Below are positions 26,562-36,102 of a DNA stretch of 64,000 nucleotides, piece after piece (positions within the stretch are counted from its first letter, which is position 1; each line of letters begins with the position of its first letter). Source of the DNA: Pseudomonas fluorescens. Its GTDB lineage: Bacteria > Pseudomonadota > Gammaproteobacteria > Pseudomonadales > Pseudomonadaceae. A program made the translations under genes and the position numbers. The stretch covers positions 1,631 through 65,630 of the forward strand of contig NZ_JSAK01000036.1 of the NCBI RefSeq assembly GCF_000802965.1. Reading direction: 5' to 3'. A model generated the notes under the pieces. That model had not been told where the DNA came from. It worked only from the letters and a program-made list of their open reading frames with translations, and made no database searches.

Positions 26562-27251
26562 TCACCCGGCGATATCGCGAATGGCGATCTCGCTCATGAT
26601 GCGTTCCAGCACCTGGTCGATGGACAATTCCGTGGAATCCAGCTGAATGGCGTCAGCCGCCGGCTTGAGCGGGGCTACCGCTCGCTGGGTGTCACGCTCA
26701 TCGCGTGCACGTATCTCATCTAGCAGACTCGACAGACTAACACCATCGACTTTGCCCTTCAACTGCAAGTAGCGACGGCGCGCACGCTCCTCGGCACTGG
26801 CAGTGAGGAAAATCTTCAGCGGCGCATCCGGAAAAACCACCGTACCCATGTCACGACCATCGGCCACCAGGCCTGGCGCCTCCTGGAATGCACGCTGGCG
26901 TTGCAGCAGCGCCTCGCGCACCGCGGGCAATGCAGCCACTTGGGACGCACCCGAGCCAACGCTTTCGGTACGGATGACATCGCTGACTTCGTCACCTTCC
27001 AGAATGATGCGTTGCAACTGACCTTCGGTCGCCGCAATGAATTGCACATCCAGATGAGCGGCAAGTTTTTTCAGCAGCTCTTCATTGGTCAGGTCGACGC
27101 CATGGTTATGCGCGGCGAAAGCCAGCAAACGGTACAGCGCACCGGAATCCAGCAGATTCCAGCCAAGGCGCTTGGCCAGAATTCCGGCGACGGTGCCCTT
27201 ACCGGAGCCGCTTGGCCCATCAATGGTGATGACCGGTGCAATGTTTTTCAC
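26562..27251 (-). CDS. cmk: Cytidylate kinase
   Basis: Phosphorylates CMP/dCMP. The 229-residue protein has the P-loop ITIDGPSGSGKGTVAG, DSGALYR, VADGRDMGTVVFPDA and the lid region ASAEERARRR. I choose GTG at 27251 because it overlaps the aroA stop (GTGA), is preceded by AAGAGG and restores the usual family length; the frame is open farther to 27335 without supporting similarity. It is part of the serC-pheA-hisC-tyrA/aroA-cmk-rpsA run. Confidence 0.95.
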   Translation of the reverse strand: MKNIAPVITIDGPSGSGKGTVAGILAKRLGWNLLDSGALYRLLAFAAHNHGVDLTNEELLKKLAAHLDVQFIAATEGQLQRIILEGDEVSDVIRTESVGSGASQVAALPAVREALLQRQRAFQEAPGLVADGRDMGTVVFPDAPLKIFLTASAEERARRRYLQLKGKVDGVSLSSLLDEIRARDERDTQRAVAPLKPAADAIQLDSTELSIDQVLERIMSEIAIRDIAG

Positions 27252-29491
27252 GACTGAGCCTCTTGGGCGACGCGGATGCCGACCTGCGCGCACAGCGCGA
27301 GGAAGTTGGGGAACGACGTCGCGACGTTGGCGCAATCATGGATGCGGATCGGCGCAGTGGCGCACAGCGAAGCAACGCTGAAGGCCATGGAGATCCGGTG
27401 ATCGCCGTGGCCGTGCACTTCGCCGCCGCCGATCTGGCCGCCATCAATAATGATGCCGTCCGGAGTCGGTTCGCATTTGACGCCCAGCGCCAGCAAGCCA
27501 TCAGCCATGACCTGAATACGGTCCGACTCTTTGACCCGCAACTCTTCGGCACCGCGCAGCACGGTACGCCCTTCAGCGCAGGCGGCGGCGACGAACAGTA
27601 CCGGGAATTCGTCGATGGCCAGCGGAACCAGCTCCTCGGGAATCTCGATACCTTTGAGTTTAGCTGCACGTACGCGCAAGTCAGCTACCGGCTCGCCACC
27701 CACTTCACGCTGGTTTTCCAGGGTGATGTCGGCGCCCATCAGGCGCAGGATGTCGATCACGCCGGTACGGGTCGGGTTGATGCCGACGTGTTCAAGCACC
27801 AGCTCGGAGCCTTCAGCGATCGAAGCCGCCACCAGGAAGAACGCCGACGACGAGATATCGCCCGGTACTTCAATGTGGGTCGCGGTCAGCTTGCTGCCGG
27901 ACTCGACGGATGCGGTTGCACCGTTGACGGTAACCGGGTAGCCGAAGCCGCGCAGCATGCGTTCGGTGTGGTCACGGGTCGGCGCAGGTTCGGTGACGGT
28001 GGTCTTGCCTTCGGCATACAGACCCGCCAGCAACAGGCAGGACTTAACCTGGGCACTGGCCATCGGCATGGTGTACGTCAGGCCTTTGAGCTTGTTGCCG
28101 CCGCGGATGACCATCGGTGGACGGCCTTCGGCGGAGGTTTCGATCACGGCGCCCATTTCACGCAGTGGATTGGCCACGCGATTCATCGGGCGCTTGGACA
28201 GCGAAGCGTCACCGGTCAGGGTGCTGTCGAAGTTCTGCGCAGCCAGCAGGCCGGACAGCAGACGCATCGAAGTACCGGAGTTGCCCAGATAGATCGGACC
28301 CGGCGCAGGCTTCAGACCATGCAGGCCGACGCCGTGAATGGTCACGCGACCATGGTGCGGACCTTCGATCACAACACCCATGTCACGAAAGGCCTGCAAG
28401 GTTGCCAGGGCATCTTCGCCCTCGAGGAAACCTTCCACTTCGGTAACGCCTTCAGCCAGGGAGCCGAGCATGATCGAACGGTGGGAAATCGATTTGTCAC
28501 CTGGTACGCGAATCCGACCGGACAGGCGGCCACCAGGTTGAGCCAGGAAAATCAGATCGTTGGAATTCATAGCGTCCACATAGGCCCGACGGGCCAGGAT
28601 TTTACTGAAATGCTCGCGGGCAACCCGGGCGCGAGTGAAAACGCCCAACAATTGGTGCCCATCCCCTGCATCGACCGCGTCGCGCAAGGCGTCGAGGTCG
28701 CTGCGAAATGTATCGAGTGTGCGCAGGACAGCTTCGCGGTTGGCGAGGAAGATGTCGTGCCACATGACCGGGTCGCTTCCGGCGATTCTTGTGAAATCGC
28801 GGAAACCGCCCGCAGCGTAACGGAAGATCTCAAGATTTTCATTGCGCTTGGCCAACGAGTCGACCAAACCGAATGCCAGCAAGTGCGGCAGATGGCTCGT
28901 CGCCGCCAGCACTTCGTCGTGACGTTCGACCTGCATGTGCTCGACATCGGCGCCCAATTCACGCCACAACCGGTCGACCACTGCCAAGGCTGCCGGATCG
29001 GTTTGATCCAGTGGCGTCAAAATCACTTTATGGCGACGGAACAGTTCGGCATTGGAGGCTTCCACCCCGCTCTGCTCGGAACCGGCAATCGGGTGACCCG
29101 GCACGAAACGTGGCGGCATGCCGCCAAACGCTTCGGTGGCCGCGCGCACCACGTTGCCCTTGGCGCTGCCGACGTCGGTCAAAATCGCCTGCCCAAGATC
29201 CATGCCGGCCAATCGACCCAGCATTTTTTCCATGGCAAGGATCGGGATAGCGAGCTGAATCACGTCGGCACCCTGGCAAGCTGCCGCCAGGTCTTCTTCG
29301 CAGCGATCCACTACACCCAATTCAACTGCCAGTTTGCGCGACTGCGGATCGAGATCAACGCCGACCACTTCGCGGCACAAGCCACTTTCACGCAAACCCT
29401 TGGCGAACGAACCACCGATCAACCCCAGACCAACCACCACCAGGCGCCCGATCATAGGTTCAGCAGATTGCAGTGCAGTGACATCAACCAC
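27248..29491 (-). CDS. tyrA-aroA: Fused prephenate/arogenate dehydrogenase - EPSP synthase
   Basis: A 747-residue fusion. Residues about 13-300 are the TyrA dehydrogenase (VVVGLGLIGGSFAKGL, GSAKGNVV, PGHPIAGSEQSG), which makes 4-hydroxyphenylpyruvate or tyrosine. From about residue 310 it is 5-enolpyruvylshikimate-3-phosphate synthase (RIRVPGDKSISHRSIM, LGNSGTSMRLLSGLL, VKESDRIQ). This fusion is known in Pseudomonas. The GTG start at 29491 overlaps hisC by 8 bp; ATG at 29455 (MIGRLVVVG) is an alternative start. Confidence 0.96.
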   Translation of the reverse strand: MVDVTALQSAEPMIGRLVVVGLGLIGGSFAKGLRESGLCREVVGVDLDPQSRKLAVELGVVDRCEEDLAAACQGADVIQLAIPILAMEKMLGRLAGMDLGQAILTDVGSAKGNVVRAATEAFGGMPPRFVPGHPIAGSEQSGVEASNAELFRRHKVILTPLDQTDPAALAVVDRLWRELGADVEHMQVERHDEVLAATSHLPHLLAFGLVDSLAKRNENLEIFRYAAGGFRDFTRIAGSDPVMWHDIFLANREAVLRTLDTFRSDLDALRDAVDAGDGHQLLGVFTRARVAREHFSKILARRAYVDAMNSNDLIFLAQPGGRLSGRIRVPGDKSISHRSIMLGSLAEGVTEVEGFLEGEDALATLQAFRDMGVVIEGPHHGRVTIHGVGLHGLKPAPGPIYLGNSGTSMRLLSGLLAAQNFDSTLTGDASLSKRPMNRVANPLREMGAVIETSAEGRPPMVIRGGNKLKGLTYTMPMASAQVKSCLLLAGLYAEGKTTVTEPAPTRDHTERMLRGFGYPVTVNGATASVESGSKLTATHIEVPGDISSSAFFLVAASIAEGSELVLEHVGINPTRTGVIDILRLMGADITLENQREVGGEPVADLRVRAAKLKGIEIPEELVPLAIDEFPVLFVAAACAEGRTVLRGAEELRVKESDRIQVMADGLLALGVKCEPTPDGIIIDGGQIGGGEVHGHGDHRISMAFSVASLCATAPIRIHDCANVATSFPNFLALCAQVGIRVAQEAQS

Positions 29492-30596
29492 GAGCCAGAA
29501 CCTTGGTCAGCGCCTCAAGGAAGCGACTGTTTTCCGCGGGCAAACCGATGGTGATACGCAGATGGTTCGGCATGCCGTAGTTGGCCACCGGACGCACGAT
29601 CACGCCTTCGCGCAGCAAGCCCTGGAACACCGGAGCCGCAACCTGACCGAGATCGACGCAGATAAAGTTGCCTTTGGAAGGAATCCAGGTCAGCCCCAGC
29701 TCGCGGAAACCCGCTTCCAGTTGCTGCATGCCCGCCTCGTTCAGGCTACGGCTTTCCGCCAGGTAATCGGCGTCTTGCAACGCAGCGCAAGCAGCGGCCA
29801 AGGCCAGGCTGTTGACGTTGAACGGTTGACGCACGCGGTTCAGCACATCGGCGACCACTGCGGTGGACAAGCCGTAACCGACCCGCAACGCCGCCAAGCC
29901 ATAGGCCTTGGAGAACGTACGCGATACCAGCAAGTTCGGATAAGCCGCGAGGAAGTCCAGACCATCCGGCAGATCGCTGCCTTCGGCGTACTCGATGTAG
30001 GCCTCGTCCAGCACGACCAGCACGTGCTCCGGCACGTCCTGGAGGAATTCGTCCAGCGCCTCGGTATCGAACCAGGTCCCGGTCGGGTTGTTCGGGTTGG
30101 CGATGAACACCACGCGGGTGTCGGCATCGATCGCCGCCAGCATGGCTGGCAGGTCATGACCCCAGTTCTTCGCCGGAATCACTTTTGCCGTGGCGCCAAC
30201 GGCCTGGGTCACGATCGGATAGACCGCAAACGCATGCTCACTGAACACCGCATTCAAGCCTGGAGCCAGGTACGCGCGGGCAACCAGTTCCAGAATGTCG
30301 TTGGAGCCATTGCCCAGCGTCACCTGATTCAGCTCGACGCGGCATTGCTCAGCCAACAGGGACTTGAGCGCAAAGCCGTTGCCGTCCGGATAACGGGTCA
30401 GCTCGGCCAATGCATCGCGGATGGCTGCCAGCGCCTTGGGGCTGGCGCCCAGCGGGTTTTCGTTGCTCGCCAGCTTGACGATGCTGGCCGGATCGAGATT
30501 CAGCTCACGCGCCAGTTCGTCCACGGGTTTGCCCGGAACATAAGGCGAAAGTTGTTGCACGCCTGGCTGTGCCAGGGCGAGGAAATTGCCACTCAT
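29484..30596 (-). CDS. hisC: Histidinol-phosphate aminotransferase (aromatic aminotransferase type)
   Basis: A PLP-dependent class I/II aminotransferase of 370 residues. It has the PLP lysine in VSRTFSKAYGLAALRVGYGL, NPNNPTGTW and a VLDEAYIEYA strand. Its place between pheA and tyrA/aroA matches the second hisC copy of pseudomonads, thought to act in aromatic amino acid transamination as well as histidine synthesis. It begins at ATG 30596, 13 bp after pheA. Confidence 0.93.
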   Translation of the reverse strand: MSGNFLALAQPGVQQLSPYVPGKPVDELARELNLDPASIVKLASNENPLGASPKALAAIRDALAELTRYPDGNGFALKSLLAEQCRVELNQVTLGNGSNDILELVARAYLAPGLNAVFSEHAFAVYPIVTQAVGATAKVIPAKNWGHDLPAMLAAIDADTRVVFIANPNNPTGTWFDTEALDEFLQDVPEHVLVVLDEAYIEYAEGSDLPDGLDFLAAYPNLLVSRTFSKAYGLAALRVGYGLSTAVVADVLNRVRQPFNVNSLALAAACAALQDADYLAESRSLNEAGMQQLEAGFRELGLTWIPSKGNFICVDLGQVAAPVFQGLLREGVIVRPVANYGMPNHLRITIGLPAENSRFLEALTKVLARG

Positions 30597-30609
30597 TTGC
30601 TACCGCCCC

Positions 30610-31704
30610 TTAGAGAACTGCTTTCGGGTAGGAACCCAGCACTTTGAGTGCTACTGCTTCCTGACTGATCTTTTCCAGCACACCTTTTACCAGCGGATCG
30701 CGGTGGTGGCCGACAAAGTCGATGAAGAACACGTAGGTCCATTTGCCGCTGCGCGACGGACGGGTCTCGATGCGCGTCAGATCGATGCCGTTATCATGGA
30801 ACGGCACCAGCAACTCGTGAAGTGCACCGGGCTTGTTGCTCATGGAGACAATGATCGAAGTCTTGTCGTCGCCGGTCGGCGGTACTTCCTGGTTGCCGAT
30901 CATGAGGAAGCGCGTGGAGTTGTCCGGGCGATCCTCGATCTTCTCGGCCAGTCGGGTCAGGCCATACAGGCCGGCCGCCATGTCGCCGGCAATCGCCGCC
31001 GAGTTCCACTCGCCTTTTACCCGCTTGGCCGCTTCGGCATTGCTGGAAACCGCCACGCGCTCGACATTCGGGTAGTGGGCGTCCAGCCACTTGCGGCACT
31101 GGGCCAGGGACTGGGCGTGGGAATAGATGCGGCTGATGCTGTCGGTCTTGGTGTTTTCACCGACCAACAGGTGATGGTGGATACGCAGCTCGACTTCACC
31201 GCAGATCACCATGTCGTGTTCGAGGAAGCTGTCGAGGGTGTGGTTGACCGCGCCTTCGGTGGAGTTCTCCACCGGAACCACGCCAAAGTTCACTGCACCC
31301 GCCGCCACTTCACGGAACACTTCATCGATCGCCGCCATCGGCTTGCTGATCACGGCGTGGCCGAAGTGCTTCATGGCCGCCGCTTGCGTGAACGTACCCT
31401 CAGGACCGAGGTACGCCACTTTCAGCGGCTGCTCAAGGGCGAGGCACGAGGACATGATTTCACGAAACAGCCGCGCCATCTCTTCGTTGCCCAGCGGCCC
31501 CTGATTGCGCTCCATGACACGCTTGAGCACCTGAGCTTCACGCTCAGGACGATAGAACACCGGCACTTCGCCTTCGGCCAGCGAGGCCATCTTTACTCGC
31601 GCGACTTCCTGGGCGCAACGCGCACGCTCACTGATCAGCTCCAGGACTTTAGTGTCCAGAGCATCAATGCGAACGCGCAGTGCCTTGAGTTCTTGCTCAG
31701 ACAT
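30610..31704 (-). CDS. pheA: Chorismate mutase / prephenate dehydratase (P-protein)
   Basis: Converts chorismate to phenylpyruvate. The 364-residue protein has a chorismate mutase helix bundle (about 1-90, LRVRIDALDTKVLELISERA), a prephenate dehydratase domain (about 92-270, YLGPEGTFTQAAAMKHFG and the NSTRFLMIG catalytic TRF) and a C-terminal ACT regulatory domain (NKPGALHELLVPF, RIETRPSR), where phenylalanine inhibits. Its ATG overlaps the serC stop by one base (TAATG). Confidence 0.97.
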   Translation of the reverse strand: MSEQELKALRVRIDALDTKVLELISERARCAQEVARVKMASLAEGEVPVFYRPEREAQVLKRVMERNQGPLGNEEMARLFREIMSSCLALEQPLKVAYLGPEGTFTQAAAMKHFGHAVISKPMAAIDEVFREVAAGAVNFGVVPVENSTEGAVNHTLDSFLEHDMVICGEVELRIHHHLLVGENTKTDSISRIYSHAQSLAQCRKWLDAHYPNVERVAVSSNAEAAKRVKGEWNSAAIAGDMAAGLYGLTRLAEKIEDRPDNSTRFLMIGNQEVPPTGDDKTSIIVSMSNKPGALHELLVPFHDNGIDLTRIETRPSRSGKWTYVFFIDFVGHHRDPLVKGVLEKISQEAVALKVLGSYPKAVL

Positions 31705-32789
31705 TAGCCGTGTTCCTTCTCGAACTCTGCCATGTACGAGATCAGTGCGTTGACCGCAACGATGTCGACGGCGTTATAGATGGAGGCGCGCATGCCGCCC
31801 ACGGAACGGTGACCCTTGAGGTTCAGCAGGCCGCGCTCGTCGGCGCCCGCCAGGAACGGCTTGTCCAGACGATCGTCAGCGAGACGGAACGGCACGTTCA
31901 TCCACGAGCGGTCCGACTTGTTGATCGGGTTGCTGTAGAGGCCGCTGGCGTCGATGAAATCGTACAGTGTGCGCTGCTTCACTTCATTGAGCTTGCCAAT
32001 GGCTTCGACACCGCCCTGCTCTTTCAGCCACTCGAACACCAGGCCGGACAGGTACCAGGCCAGGGTTGGCGGCGTGTTGTACATCGAGCCGTTATCGGCC
32101 GCGACTTTGTAGTTGAGCATGGTCGGGCACAGGGAACGGGCGTGACCCAGCAGGTCTTCGCGGACGATGTTGACCACGATGCCGCTCGGGCCGATGTTTT
32201 TCTGGGCGCCGGCGTAGATCATGCCGAAACGGGAAACGTCCACCGGACGCGACAGGATGTCCGAAGACATGTCGGCTACCAACGGCACATCACCGGTTTC
32301 CGGGATCCACTGGAATTCCAGGCCACCGATGGTTTCGTTCGGCGCGTAGTGAACGTAGGCCGCGTCTTTCGACAGCTTCCATTCGTTCTGGCCGGGAATG
32401 GCGAAATAGTCGTAAGGCTTGGCGGTGGCGGCAACGTTGACGTGGCCGTAGCGCGAAGCTTCTTCGATGGCTTTCTGCGACCAGATACCGGTGTCGATAT
32501 AGTCGGCCGAGCCGTTTTCCGGCAACAGGTTCAGAGGAATCTGAGCAAATTGCTGGCTGGCGCCGCCTTGCAGAAACAGCACTTTATAGTTCGAGGGGAT
32601 ATTCAGCAGATCACGCAGATCCTGCTCTGCCTTGGTGGCGATGGACACGAACTCATCACTGCGATGGCTCATTTCCATGACCGAAAGGCCCTTGCCGTGC
32701 CAATCAAGCAGTTCGCCCTGGGCGCGTTTCAGGACAGCTTCAGGAAGCGCCGCAGGACCGGCACAGAAGTTATAGGCTCTCTTGCTCAC
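31704..32789 (-). CDS. serC: Phosphoserine aminotransferase
   Basis: Makes 3-phosphoserine for serine and also acts in pyridoxal phosphate synthesis. The 361-residue class V aminotransferase begins (M)SKRAYNFCAGPAALPEAVL and has the PLP lysine in YAGAQKNIGPSG. The GTG at 32789 is chosen because it gives the conserved MSKRAYNF start; the open frame begins two codons earlier with TTG. It is the first gene of the aromatic operon, downstream of the gyrA terminator and a REP element. Confidence 0.96.
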   Translation of the reverse strand: MSKRAYNFCAGPAALPEAVLKRAQGELLDWHGKGLSVMEMSHRSDEFVSIATKAEQDLRDLLNIPSNYKVLFLQGGASQQFAQIPLNLLPENGSADYIDTGIWSQKAIEEASRYGHVNVAATAKPYDYFAIPGQNEWKLSKDAAYVHYAPNETIGGLEFQWIPETGDVPLVADMSSDILSRPVDVSRFGMIYAGAQKNIGPSGIVVNIVREDLLGHARSLCPTMLNYKVAADNGSMYNTPPTLAWYLSGLVFEWLKEQGGVEAIGKLNEVKQRTLYDFIDASGLYSNPINKSDRSWMNVPFRLADDRLDKPFLAGADERGLLNLKGHRSVGGMRASIYNAVDIVAVNALISYMAEFEKEHG

Positions 32790-32867
32790 ATCCAATCTCG
32801 CTCTGATTTGGTGGTATCACAATAAATCTTTGAATCCGTGAAACTGAAACTCATGAATCGCTCGACC

Positions 32868-32961
32868 TGTAGGAGCTGTCGAGCTCCAGCGAGGCTGCGA
32901 TCTTTTGATCTTCACCCGAAGAAGCAAGATCAAAAGATCGCAGCCTTCGGCAGCTCCTACA
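32868..32961. repeat. REP-like inverted repeat (AGATCGCAGCC family)
   Basis: TGTAGGAGCTG...GGCTGCGATCTTTTGATCTT is followed, after a 13-nt loop, by AAGATCAAAAGATCGCAGCC...CAGCTCCTACA. The long imperfect palindrome is typical of intergenic repeats in fluorescent pseudomonads. A second copy of the same family is at 51818-51893. Confidence 0.85.
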
Positions 32962-32988
32962 CAAACAATTCATGCGGGACAAACAACA

Positions 32989-33014
32989 AGGGGGCGAATT
33001 TTCATCCGCCCCCT
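32989..33014 (-). terminator. Terminator downstream of gyrA
   Basis: AGGGGGCG (32989-32996) pairs with CGCCCCCT (33007-33014), with outer ACAAAC/GTTTGT helping. On the gyrA strand the hairpin is followed by the U-rich TGTTGTTTGT. It starts 10 bp after the gyrA stop. Confidence 0.65.
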
Positions 33015-33024
33015 GTTTGTCCGC

Positions 33025-35679
33025 TTACTCTTGTGGCTCTTCGTCAGCGGCGGCGTCGAGTTGCTGATAGTCAACGACGTCGTCGATCACGACCTCACCG
33101 TCGAACTCTACACTCTCTTCACCTTCAAGCTCTTCGCCCTCGACTTCCGAAGGCTCCTGAACCCGCTCAAGGCCGACCAGGGTTTCATCCTTGGCCAGTT
33201 TGATCAGGGTCACGCCCTGGGTGTTACGACCCAGGCTGGAGACTTCGTCGACACGAGTACGCACCAGGGTGCCCTGGTCGGAAATCAACATGATTTCCTC
33301 ACCATCAAGCACCTGGACCGCGCCGACCAGACGGCCGTTACGCTCGTTGCTGACCATGGCGATAACGCCCTGACCGCCCCGCTTGTACTCAGGGAACTCG
33401 GTGATCGCCGTACGCTTGCCGTAGCCACGCTCGGAAGCAGTGAGGATCTCGCTGCCTTCTTCCGGGATCAGCATGGAAATCAGCTTCTGGCCTTCCGGCA
33501 GACGCATGCCGCGCACACCGCGAGCGGTACGGCCCATGGCGCGAACGTCGGATTCCTTGAAGCGCGTCACTTTGCCGCCGTCGGAGAACAGCATGACTTC
33601 ACGCTCGCCATCGGTGATGGCCGCGCTGATCAATACGTCGCCTTCGTCCAGCTCCAGCGCGATCAAACCGACGCTGCGCTGACGGCTGAAGGATTCCAGC
33701 GGGGTCTTCTTCACGGTGCCTTTGGCAGTCGCCATGAAGATGAAGTGACCTTCGGTGTATTCCTCGACCGGCAGCATGGTGGTGATGTATTCATCACTGT
33801 CCAGCGGCAGCAGGTTGACCAGCGGACGACCACGGGCAGCGCGGGACGCTTCCGGGATTTCGTAGGTTTTCAGCCAGTACACCTTGCCCTTGCTGGAGAA
33901 CAGCAGCAGCGTGGTGTGACTGTTGGCAACCAGCAGGTGAGCGATGTAGTCCTCATCCTTGACGCCGGTCGCCGACTTGCCTTTACCGCCACGACGCTGG
34001 GCCTGGTACGCAGCCAGAGGCTGGGTCTTGGCGTAGCCACCGTGGGAAATGGTCACGACGCGCTCTTCTTCCGGGATCATGTCACCCAGGGTCAGGTCGA
34101 GACGGGCATCGAGAATCTCGGTGCGACGCACATCGCCGTATTCGGCGCGGATCACTTCCAGCTCTTCGCGGATCACTTCCATCAGGCGCGTGGCGCTGTT
34201 GAGGATGCGGATCAGCTCGCCGATCTGGTTGAGGATCTCTTGATACTCGGCCAGCAGTTTTTCGTGTTCCAGACCGGTCAGGCGGTGCAGACGCAGCTCC
34301 AGAATGGCTTGCGCCTGCTCTGGCGACAGGAAGTACTTGCCTTCGCGCAGACCGTATTGCGGATCGAGGTTTTCCGGACGGCACGAATCGGCGCCGGCAC
34401 GCTCGACCATTGCCACCACGGCGGAGGATTCCCAAGGCGTGCTGACCAGCGCTTCCTTGGCTTCCGACGGGGTTGGCGAGGCCTTGATCAGGGCGATGAC
34501 CGGGTCGATGTTCGACAGGGCTACCGCTTGACCTTCAAGGATGTGACCACGCTCGCGCGCCTTGCGCAGTTCGAACACGGTACGGCGGGTAACGACTTCG
34601 CGGCGGTGACGGACGAAGGCTTCCAGCAGGTCCTTGAGGTTCAGGATCCGTGGACGGCCGTCGATCAGCGCGACGATGTTGATACCGAACACCGCTTGCA
34701 GCTGGGTCTGGGCGTAGAGGTTGTTGAGGATCACCTCAGGCACTTCGCCACGACGCAGCTCGATCACGACGCGCATACCGTCCTTGTCGGACTCATCGCG
34801 CAGTTCGGTGATGCCTTCGAGCTTCTTCTCTTTAACCAGCTCGGCGATCTTCTCGATCAGACGCGCCTTGTTCAGCTGGTAAGGGAGTTCGGTGATGACG
34901 ATCTGCTGACGGCCACCGACCTTGTCGATGTCTTCGATCATCGAGCGGGCGCGCATGTAAATGCGGCCGCGACCGGTGCGGTAGGCTTCGATGATGCCGG
35001 CGCGACCGTTGATGATCGCAGCGGTCGGGAAGTCCGGACCCGGGATGTATTGCATCAGCTCGTCGACAGTCAGCTCGGGGTTGTCGATGAGTGCCAGGCA
35101 ACCGTCGATGACTTCACCGAGGTTGTGCGGCGGAATGTTGGTTGCCATGCCCACGGCGATACCGCTGGAGCCGTTGACCAACAGGTTGGGAATACGGGTC
35201 GGCATGACCGCCGGGATCATTTCGGTGCCGTCGTAGTTCGGCACCCAGTCCACGGTTTCTTTATGCAGGTCAGCCAGCAGCTCGTGCGCCAGCTTGGTCA
35301 TGCGCACTTCGGTGTATCGCATGGCCGCGGCGTTGTCGCCGTCCACCGAACCGAAGTTGCCCTGGCCATCTACCAGCAGGTAGCGCAGGGAGAATGGCTG
35401 CGCCATCCGAACGATGGTGTCGTACACCGCGGTATCACCGTGCGGGTGATACTTACCGATCACGTCACCGACAACACGGGCAGATTTCTTGTACGGCTTG
35501 TTGAAGTCGTTGCCCAGCTCGCTCATCGCGAACAGCACGCGCCGGTGCACGGGCTTCAAGCCATCGCGCGCATCCGGCAGTGCCCGCCCGACAATTACGC
35601 TCATCGCGTAGTCGAGGTAGGACTGCTTCAGCTCGTCTTCGATATTGACCGGGAGGATTTCTTTGGCCAGTTCGCCCAT
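33025..35679 (-). CDS. gyrA: DNA gyrase subunit A
   Basis: Introduces negative supercoils with GyrB. The 884-residue protein starts MGELAKEILPVNIEDELKQS (ATG 35679; the frame to 35763 is not conserved). The active-site tyrosine is Tyr122 in AAAMRYTEVRM. Quinolone-region positions are Thr83 and Asp87, the usual susceptible residues in Pseudomonas. The GyrA box QRRGGKG starts the C-terminal beta-pinwheel, and the tail is strongly acidic (EGEELEGEESVEFDGE). Confidence 0.98.
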   Translation of the reverse strand: MGELAKEILPVNIEDELKQSYLDYAMSVIVGRALPDARDGLKPVHRRVLFAMSELGNDFNKPYKKSARVVGDVIGKYHPHGDTAVYDTIVRMAQPFSLRYLLVDGQGNFGSVDGDNAAAMRYTEVRMTKLAHELLADLHKETVDWVPNYDGTEMIPAVMPTRIPNLLVNGSSGIAVGMATNIPPHNLGEVIDGCLALIDNPELTVDELMQYIPGPDFPTAAIINGRAGIIEAYRTGRGRIYMRARSMIEDIDKVGGRQQIVITELPYQLNKARLIEKIAELVKEKKLEGITELRDESDKDGMRVVIELRRGEVPEVILNNLYAQTQLQAVFGINIVALIDGRPRILNLKDLLEAFVRHRREVVTRRTVFELRKARERGHILEGQAVALSNIDPVIALIKASPTPSEAKEALVSTPWESSAVVAMVERAGADSCRPENLDPQYGLREGKYFLSPEQAQAILELRLHRLTGLEHEKLLAEYQEILNQIGELIRILNSATRLMEVIREELEVIRAEYGDVRRTEILDARLDLTLGDMIPEEERVVTISHGGYAKTQPLAAYQAQRRGGKGKSATGVKDEDYIAHLLVANSHTTLLLFSSKGKVYWLKTYEIPEASRAARGRPLVNLLPLDSDEYITTMLPVEEYTEGHFIFMATAKGTVKKTPLESFSRQRSVGLIALELDEGDVLISAAITDGEREVMLFSDGGKVTRFKESDVRAMGRTARGVRGMRLPEGQKLISMLIPEEGSEILTASERGYGKRTAITEFPEYKRGGQGVIAMVSNERNGRLVGAVQVLDGEEIMLISDQGTLVRTRVDEVSSLGRNTQGVTLIKLAKDETLVGLERVQEPSEVEGEELEGEESVEFDGEVVIDDVVDYQQLDAAADEEPQE

Positions 35680-36102
35680 GAGAAGCCTGATTCCTTTTTC
35701 TGGTGAAACTTCGTCACATCCATATGGGACGAACGAAGCTCGCCGCTGCAGGCTGAGTGCCATGCACCGACTTACGACAAATCAACGAGTTATGCCATGG
35801 ATCTGCGCAGTAAAGGTCGCCCCTTGGGGCAACCTTGGAAACCGCCGGATGTTATCACAAGAGCCGCCACGCACCTATCCCCCAGATGCGCATGGAGCAT
35901 AGTTAGTTGACCGGTGACAGGCTTGACGGGGATCTGAGAGGCTCAGAGCCTGATTGATTGAAGAATTTCAGACTGAATTGGGCTTATTCATTGCTTTGTA
36001 GGACCTCATCGCGGGCAAGCCCGCTCCCACAGGGTCCTGTTGCGCTAACAAAACTTGTGGGAGCGGGCTTGCCCGCGATGGCAATTCGGCAGAAACCGAA
36101 AA
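35680..36102. other. Intergenic region between gyrA and mtnA
   Basis: The gyrA promoter should lie in the right part of 35680-35900, but I cannot place it firmly. A REP-type hairpin occupies 36007-36080. No gene is seen. Confidence 0.55.
36007..36080. repeat. REP-type hairpin (GTGGGAGCGGGCTTGCCCGC family)
   Basis: CATCGCGGGCAAGCCCGCTCCCACA and TGTGGGAGCGGGCTTGCCCG (continuing CGATG) form an inverted pair around a ~24-nt spacer. The same family occurs at 53271-53362. It lies just downstream of mtnA. Confidence 0.88.

Noticed and set aside
27236..29554. 772-codon plus-strand frame across tyrA-aroA
   Set aside because: Antisense shadow of the fused tyrA-aroA gene, which has all catalytic motifs.
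35400..35450. Quinolone-resistance mutation in gyrA
   Set aside because: Positions 83 and 87 read Thr and Asp, the normal Pseudomonas residues.
32905..35706. 933-codon plus-strand frame across gyrA
   Set aside because: Antisense shadow; gyrA is unambiguous, with Tyr122 and the GyrA box.
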